Shown: positions 57,994 to 64,000 of the stretch, piece by piece
Layout: every line of letters starts with the position of its first letter
Numbering within the stretch: the stretch's first letter is position 1
Assembly (NCBI RefSeq): GCF_018143015.1
Contig: NC_054751.1
Span: 20,073,292-20,137,291, forward strand
Length of the DNA stretch: 64,000 nt
Direction of reading: 5' to 3'
Origin: Lytechinus variegatus
Lineage: Eukaryota > Echinodermata > Echinoidea > Temnopleuroida > Toxopneustidae
Notes under the pieces: model-generated
Seen by the model: only the letters and a program-made list of their open reading frames with translations
Told to the model about the DNA's origin: nothing
Databases searched by the model: none
Made by a program: the position numbers and the translations under genes

Positions 57994-58058
57994 GACGGGA
58001 GAGAGCCAATAGCGCTCATTGTTCTTTCTCCCCGACTAAGAATAGGCCTGACAATGAC

Positions 58059-61000
58059 ATGACTTCTACTCATTTAGGGATTGACGAAGTTGACTTACAA
58101 TTAACGGAACGCAACTTTACTAAGGGACGACTACCTGATAGGACAACTGCATTAATTCTTTTTGACAGTGGTGCATCCAAATCCATTATATCCGGACGAC
58201 TATTGAAATCCTCTCCCTATCTCTCTAAATTGACACCAACCAAAGTATCCCCAGTTAGATTCAAGTTAGGCAATGGACAATTTCTGACATCAGACAAGGC
58301 GGTAAAATTTCGACTAGAAATTCAGGGACACAAATTTGAAATCACAGCACTAATCGCCACCAATCTTGTAGGCGTAGACCTAATATTAGGCACTAACACG
58401 CTTTCTGATTTAGATGGAACACTCCACTTCAGAAATAACAGGTTTAGGATCAAGTCAAAACACATTTCCTTTGCCCCACCGAATACAGTGATAGTTTCCC
58501 CAGGTGAGTCAACATTCCTGACTTTGCAAGGCAAGACCCCACCCCACATCCGAAACTCTGACATTGTGTTAAAGTCTAATAAATATCTATCCCGCTATTG
58601 CCCCACGACAAGCATCGTTTCCCTGCATAGAGGACGAGCTCAAGTCCTCGTAACTAACTTGACTGACAGACCTGTAACCTTCTCTAAAGGCAGACCTATA
58701 GCTTTCCTAGACACTACAAGACTAATTAATGCCACCCAAGACCTCCCAACGGACTGCTTGAACATGACAATGAATTCGGAAAACAATCTGTACACTAGAC
58801 AACATGATCATGATGACTCAGTCAAACAGAATAATCTTAGGAAATACCCCCATCTTGACCCTAATGACCCCATTGCTAACATGACAGAAGATGAAATTAT
58901 CCGTAAACAAATTGACCTTAATAGTAGCGTTCTCACTCCTCCCGAACAACAAGAAATAAGAAACATACTAAAGGAAAACAGAGATGCTTTCTCCTTATAT
59001 GGTGAAATTTCTAGCTGTCCTGACTTTGAAGTTGACATTGAACTGAATAATGAAGACCCCTTCTTCATAAGACCATACTTCGCTACTGAGGATGGCAAGA
59101 CTACCATCGAAAAGGAATTGAGCAAACTTGTCAAACTAGGAATATTAGAAATAGGCCATCAACCATACACCTCTCCAGTTCTTCTCCTATCGAAGAAGAA
59201 CACATCTGAAAAGAGAGTTGTTACAGACTTTAGATTCCTGAATTCACGTATCAAAAGAAGGAATCACCCTTTCCCACTATTTTCGGAAACTCTCAAAAGA
59301 ATCGGCAATGCTAACACAAAAGTACTAAGTGTAATAGATCTGAAATCTGCATTTCATTGCATCCCCCTCTCAAAATCCGCTCAAAAGTACACAGGCATTG
59401 CTTCCTATCATGGAGGAAAGCATTACTACTACAAACGACTAGCCCAAGGACTAAATGTATCCCCTGCCATTTTCCAGGCAAGAATTGATGAAATATTGGC
59501 CACTATACCCAATTCTAGGAACTTTTGTATTGCCCATCATGACGACATCATCCTTTTCAGCCCTGACAAAGAATCCCACAAGACCCATTTGACCAGTGTA
59601 TTAGAAGCCCTATCAAGCAATGGTCTTAAAGTAAGCCCCAAGAAGTGTAAACTTTTTAGGAATGACGTAGAATACATGGGACACAGAATCATGATTACTC
59701 CTCAGGGAGAAGCATGTTTCAAACCAATGACAGATAGATGCAAAGCGATTGCAAATCTAGCTAGGCCCAAAACTCCAAGACAAGTCAGACGATTTGTTGG
59801 AGCAGTTAATTATGTAGCAGGATTTTTCCCCAACACACAGACTATCCTAAAGCCCCTTCATCAACTAACTAGAAAGAAGAATAAATTCCATTGGACCGAT
59901 GAACATGAGAATGCCTTTAATAAGATTAAACAACTAATGACTAATCCACCCATCTTACACATGCCCCAATCAACTGGACGATTTTCGATTTATAGTGATA
60001 CATCTCGTACTGCAACAGGTTCATACCTAACCCAGGTTATTAACGGAAAAGAACAAATAATCGGATATTATTCCAAAGTACTCCCAGACGCATGTAAACG
60101 TTATAGTGTGACAGAATTGGAATTGTTTGGATTGTTGATCAACGTCACAGCCTTTAAGCATTTGCTAAAAGGATGTGAATTTGATGCATTCGTTGACCAC
60201 AGTTCGATAGTTCAAATTCTCAAGTCTAAGGAAGCCCCATGTACAAACAGATTAGAGAAATTGATCCTGAAATTATCCCAATACTCATTCAAGATAGGAT
60301 ATAAGAAAGGTACTGATTTAGTATTGGCAGACTTTCTTTCTAGAGCACCAACCACTGGTGAGTCAGAAATAGATAGAGTAATCCCAATTGCTTATTGTTT
60401 GTTTGATGAGACCGATTTGATTAACATGAACACCTTAAACCCAACCCAACAAACCGATCGTGTAGTTACTCGAGCCTATGCAAAGAAAATGGGTATCCCC
60501 ATTCCTGAAATCCATCCCAAGAAACCTGACAAGTGTGAACAAACCCCTCCAAGTGCCAATCTCCCAACACAAAAGCGAGCCGACAAACCAAACCAAAACA
60601 AAACCCCATCTCTACATCCCAGACCATCTACCACTCACCGACCCCCAAGACAGGACACACCTCCTGTACGCCCACAACATGATTACCAGCCTTCCCATTC
60701 ACAGAATCATGACCAAACTTTTCCTCATCCCAGACACACCCCACCTGTCCCAAACACAGAGCCCAGACTTGTTGACAGATGTAACGACACAGTTAATGAC
60801 CATTATCGTGAAGTACCCAGTGAACTCTATACCCCCTCGAGACCGCTGACCTCAGAGGTACACAACATTAAGGCTAAACACATTCCAAAGCAGCAAGAAC
60901 TAGACAAGATCACTGAGTTGATAAAGAGAAAGATAATTAGGGACTACAATCTACCTGTTGATTTGAGAAAACTGAAAACAGAACAAGAAACCTCACCATT

Positions 61001-62759
61001 CTTTAAACCTGTCTATGACTATCTTGCCCATGACATATTACCAAGTGATAAGAAGGCGGCAAAGACAGTCAAATTAAAGGCAGAAGAGTACATCCTTTGT
61101 GATGGTGTACTATTCAGACTTTTCTTTACGAAAGATGATGACTTCAGACTGCAACTTGCTATACCTGAGACTCTGACTGACACTATCATATCCCAATACC
61201 ATGACAACCTGCTTAGTAATCACCAAGGGACCCAGCGTACATATTTGACAATAAGACGCAACTTCTTCATGCCAAATATGTTTGAACGAATTAACAATTA
61301 CGTTAAAGCTTGCTTACGTTGCCAACAATTCCGTGGCAAGCCTGATAAGACTAGACCATTTCATACTAGGGTACCGGACTCTTACAGACCATTTGGCCGC
61401 ATTAGTCTCGACTTTAAGACAATGCCGACCTCATGTACTGGATTTAGACATTTGATGGTTATCTGCGATGAAATTACAAGGTTTGTAATTTGCGCGCCTC
61501 TAAAATCGCTTGATGCTGAGACAATTTGCGAGGCACTCATCCAAAAAGTCATTTGCATTTTTGGACCACCATCATGTCTTGTGACTGATGCAGCGGCTTC
61601 CCTTACAGGTAAGCTACTTACTGCATTATGTACAACTCTGAACATTGACCGCAAGGTGATAAGTGTAGAAAATCATGGGAGTCTACACACAGAGAGACAC
61701 ATTCAGACCCTTTCAAACTTTCTGAAAGTTAACCTCAATCAATTTGGCACCGATTGGGTGAGATTCATTTCTACAACATGTTATGCATACAACTCATTTT
61801 CTTCCCCTCATCTTGGAAACCACAGCCCATACGAGCTAGTGTTTTGCCGAGAACCTCCTAATCTTTCCAATCTATCTTTCAACCCAATGTCTGGTCTCTC
61901 ATCTTCTTATGATGAGTATGCAGAGCATCTCAAAAAGAAATTTGATCAATTGTCCAACACAATGCTGTCATTACAGAGAAAACAGCAAGAGAAACAAAAC
62001 ACAAAGATCTCAAATAAATTGGATAAGACCCCAATCTACTCCACTGGTCAGCTTGTTTATCTTTACAAACCGACATCATCTTCTTTGACTGCAAATTCAA
62101 AGAAAATTGCAGCAGAATGGGTAGGACCTTTAGTAGTTCATGATGTAATTGATAGAACCCATTATATTCTTGCCACAATGAAAGGAGAAATCCTCCGGGA
62201 CATATTCAATTACAACAGACTCAAACCCTGCTTCATGAGAGCTTCCAATAATAAGAAAAATATCACACATATTCAGAAACTGAGAGAGGCATTAGGAAGA
62301 AATACTACTGACAAGGAACAAGGGTGCATAAACACATTAAACTTCATCGATGAAAATGATGAAAAATTGCCCGAATTCCATGTTACACCAGTAGAATGTT
62401 CCCAGATGACTAACTCAGTTGATACATCAGACTATTTGCATGCCATGACAGAAAATAATGGATTAGCTTCACCCACCCCTCTAACAAAACCAGACCTAGA
62501 TAGGCAACTTGACCTCCTTATGACTTCCCCCAATAATGGACACATGAAAATACACAGAGGACGATTCAAGGACGGACAATTACAGATCCTGACATCATAT
62601 GATAAAGTATGTGACGATAAACCCACAGAAATTAGGTTTTGGTGGAACATTGGAATGTATAAAGACACTGAGACATTGATCAAACAGATACTTACTGAAA
62701 GAATTATTCCTGTGACAGGTACTCCACAGAGATTTTTCAGACAATTGTATTTAATGTAA
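58059..62759 (+). CDS. Pol polyprotein of the Ty3/Gypsy element
   Basis: 1,566 residues. Protease with DSGAS near residue 36; reverse transcriptase about 330-520, with VVTDFRFLNSR, VIDLKSAFH, RLAQGLNVSPAIFQ and a box ending in DD; RNase H from about 640 (YSDTS, ELELFGLL). A Pro/His/Thr-rich linker (about 815-930) follows. Then integrase: zinc part from about 1045 (HDNLLSNHQ, CLRCQQF) and catalytic core with DF near 1116, TDAAAS near 1174 and an E near 1203, then a C-terminal tail. The frame is open throughout; its true beginning is likely upstream of the first Met, near the gag end. Confidence 0.92.
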   Translation: MTSTHLGIDEVDLQLTERNFTKGRLPDRTTALILFDSGASKSIISGRLLKSSPYLSKLTPTKVSPVRFKLGNGQFLTSDKAVKFRLEIQGHKFEITALIATNLVGVDLILGTNTLSDLDGTLHFRNNRFRIKSKHISFAPPNTVIVSPGESTFLTLQGKTPPHIRNSDIVLKSNKYLSRYCPTTSIVSLHRGRAQVLVTNLTDRPVTFSKGRPIAFLDTTRLINATQDLPTDCLNMTMNSENNLYTRQHDHDDSVKQNNLRKYPHLDPNDPIANMTEDEIIRKQIDLNSSVLTPPEQQEIRNILKENRDAFSLYGEISSCPDFEVDIELNNEDPFFIRPYFATEDGKTTIEKELSKLVKLGILEIGHQPYTSPVLLLSKKNTSEKRVVTDFRFLNSRIKRRNHPFPLFSETLKRIGNANTKVLSVIDLKSAFHCIPLSKSAQKYTGIASYHGGKHYYYKRLAQGLNVSPAIFQARIDEILATIPNSRNFCIAHHDDIILFSPDKESHKTHLTSVLEALSSNGLKVSPKKCKLFRNDVEYMGHRIMITPQGEACFKPMTDRCKAIANLARPKTPRQVRRFVGAVNYVAGFFPNTQTILKPLHQLTRKKNKFHWTDEHENAFNKIKQLMTNPPILHMPQSTGRFSIYSDTSRTATGSYLTQVINGKEQIIGYYSKVLPDACKRYSVTELELFGLLINVTAFKHLLKGCEFDAFVDHSSIVQILKSKEAPCTNRLEKLILKLSQYSFKIGYKKGTDLVLADFLSRAPTTGESEIDRVIPIAYCLFDETDLINMNTLNPTQQTDRVVTRAYAKKMGIPIPEIHPKKPDKCEQTPPSANLPTQKRADKPNQNKTPSLHPRPSTTHRPPRQDTPPVRPQHDYQPSHSQNHDQTFPHPRHTPPVPNTEPRLVDRCNDTVNDHYREVPSELYTPSRPLTSEVHNIKAKHIPKQQELDKITELIKRKIIRDYNLPVDLRKLKTEQETSPFFKPVYDYLAHDILPSDKKAAKTVKLKAEEYILCDGVLFRLFFTKDDDFRLQLAIPETLTDTIISQYHDNLLSNHQGTQRTYLTIRRNFFMPNMFERINNYVKACLRCQQFRGKPDKTRPFHTRVPDSYRPFGRISLDFKTMPTSCTGFRHLMVICDEITRFVICAPLKSLDAETICEALIQKVICIFGPPSCLVTDAAASLTGKLLTALCTTLNIDRKVISVENHGSLHTERHIQTLSNFLKVNLNQFGTDWVRFISTTCYAYNSFSSPHLGNHSPYELVFCREPPNLSNLSFNPMSGLSSSYDEYAEHLKKKFDQLSNTMLSLQRKQQEKQNTKISNKLDKTPIYSTGQLVYLYKPTSSSLTANSKKIAAEWVGPLVVHDVIDRTHYILATMKGEILRDIFNYNRLKPCFMRASNNKKNITHIQKLREALGRNTTDKEQGCINTLNFIDENDEKLPEFHVTPVECSQMTNSVDTSDYLHAMTENNGLASPTPLTKPDLDRQLDLLMTSPNNGHMKIHRGRFKDGQLQILTSYDKVCDDKPTEIRFWWNIGMYKDTETLIKQILTERIIPVTGTPQRFFRQLYLM

Positions 62760-63618
62760 ATAGTAATTGCTTAATGTTTAATGTTGTATGTGATTGAATA
62801 ATATTGTTAACAATGTGTTTAATTAAGTTTAGAACGGTATATATTTTATTGAACAAATATTTATCATCTCAAGGTTGATTACCTAGATAAGTTTGAATTT
62901 ATACTTGTCATATGATGATATCTATCAAGTTTGAAAGTACTTGTTTATTTTGTTCTTTTATAACATGAATAAGGAAAGATATTCTCCAACAGGATAGGAA
63001 TGATGGTAATGATTGAATTCTATGTTGATTGCTTCATTTGAATGAAGTACATAATGGGCCTTCCTAACATAGAGAACTGTCAATTCTAGAGCGCACCTGT
63101 TAACTTTCCGCTAATTATCATGTTGATCAGATGCTAAGATTTATATAGCATACAATTTTTTTCTTGTTATTACTGTTATTGCTTGAACTAATTTAGTGTT
63201 ATAGTTAGAGTGAAATTGATCTGTATTCTTCATTAGATTGAAGGAGTTTGTACTATGTAATTAATGAGCATTGATTTAATAATATTTGCTGATTGTTACA
63301 AAGTGCATAAGTCTGCACATGAGTTGATGTATATAGTATCATTATTGGTTGATCAGTTGATTAATTTACTTTATTTCAATATTTTTTTGTGAATGTGTTC
63401 GATGTGTTAGTTATATCTTTACTTTAAGTTGAAATTAGTTAAGATGTAGTATGAATTCAATCCTCTTAGTATAAATAGTACGTGTGAGAGAGAGTGAAAG
63501 TACAGTGGACAATTGAGAAACACTATTCTGGTTTCACTCACTTTTCAAAATATCCTTTGTAATCCATTTGTATACATTTTCCCAAATGAGAGGAGCCTCA
63601 TTTTCCAAAGAAAGGGGA
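62760..63618 (+). other. 3' non-coding region and polypurine tract of the LTR element
   Basis: AT-rich, without open frames. It ends in a purine tract, AAAGAAAGGGGA (63607-63618), directly before the 3' LTR, the expected plus-strand primer. Confidence 0.8.
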
Positions 63619-64000
63619 TGTTATGTAGTATTAATATAACTTCCTGTTATCCTTTCAGTCATTCACCCTCACTTGTTTACAAACTCCCCCAATGCCATCT
63701 TAGAATCCCAAAACCCCCAATACCATTTAACTGCTAAGCCTTGACCATAAAAAGACCAACCCTCAGTGACGTCAGCTAACTTCATGGAAGAAGTATGACT
63801 CACACTCCAGCCCCAGTCACTTGCACAGAGCATCACCACACCCCTTATACCAGAGAAAGTTTGATAGACAGTGACCTGTAGACCAATCAGAATAAGTTTA
63901 GATCACTCCCACCTTTAATAGTTACACCCCAAAACAAATGATATAAATAAGACTTCTTGATTATTAAGAGAGAACACCAACGATAGAAGACTAGACCCAC
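63619..64000 (+). repeat. 3' LTR, first 382 bases
   Basis: Matches 55605-55986 with about three substitutions. By comparison with the 5' LTR it should extend about 260 bases beyond the window. Confidence 0.92.

Larger units (their letters stand above)
55605..64000 (+). mobile_element. Ty3/Gypsy LTR retrotransposon, looks whole, runs off the window
   Basis: Two LTRs (55605-56246 and 63619 to beyond 64000) enclose a primer-binding site, a gag frame, a pol frame in the order protease, RT, RNase H, integrase, and a polypurine tract. That order defines Ty3/Gypsy. The element appears whole apart from the part outside the window. About 3 differences in the 382 overlapping LTR bases point to a young insertion. 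It lies in a copy of the DR1 repeat. No envelope-like frame was seen. Confidence 0.92.

Noticed and set aside
60478-60849. 123-codon frame inside the pol linker
   Set aside because: Shadow of the Pro/His/Thr-rich linker of the Ty3/Gypsy pol frame.

Overview
The window is animal nuclear DNA, AT-rich and intron-rich, and most likely from a sea urchin or close echinoderm relative (inference). The reasons are a six-exon HTRA2 gene with GT-AG introns, a CR1-like LINE whose ORF opens with a 2A-like peptide and a PHD finger (a type known from sea urchins), a dense load of fold-back DNA transposons, and constant short motifs such as TACATGTA and TAGGCCTA. Host coding sequence is about 1.9 kb of 64 kb; nearly everything else is transposon layers or sequence I cannot assign.

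Host genes. (1) HTRA2, plus strand, 43569-48299: six exons joining to a 479-residue mitochondrial serine protease with an intact His/Asp/Ser triad and a PDZ domain. (2) The 5' end of a leucine-rich-repeat receptor-like gene, minus strand: a signal-peptide plus LRRNT exon at 30473-30702 and one 72-nt LRR exon at 25559-25630. Its later exons were not found, so the left 25 kb may be intron. The start resembles adhesion GPCR A-type proteins (ADGRA). (3) An isolated terminal coding exon, minus strand, 53937-54068, of an unrecognised protein whose upstream exons lie to the right, probably beyond the window.

Left region, 1-25 kb: short fold-back elements with TTAA target duplications (Kolobok/piggyBac-like), one nested in a 178-bp element; two copies of a GACAC/GAGGC-ended element; a repeat carrying perfect DR1 motifs, split by another element; and a 4.5-kb CAGGGG-ended element (17126-21633) that holds about a dozen copies of a GCGAGCGCGAAGCGCGAGC motif, a 1,464-bp near-perfect palindrome and a truncated LINE. 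At 23.7-25.0 kb a piggyBac-like element sits in another fold-back element beside a 10-bp TTAA-flanked remnant.

Middle, 31.7-41.1 kb: a four-level nest (small CAGGGG-ended element, then a nearly full-length 2A-LINE, then a hAT element, then a second hAT element), followed by two more hAT-like elements with G-tract ends.

Right, 43-64 kb: HTRA2, several short fold-back elements, the orphan exon, and a young Ty3/Gypsy LTR retrotransposon (from 55605, running off the right edge) that looks whole and sits in a second copy of the DR1 repeat. No rRNA, confident tRNA, CRISPR or prokaryotic features were seen.
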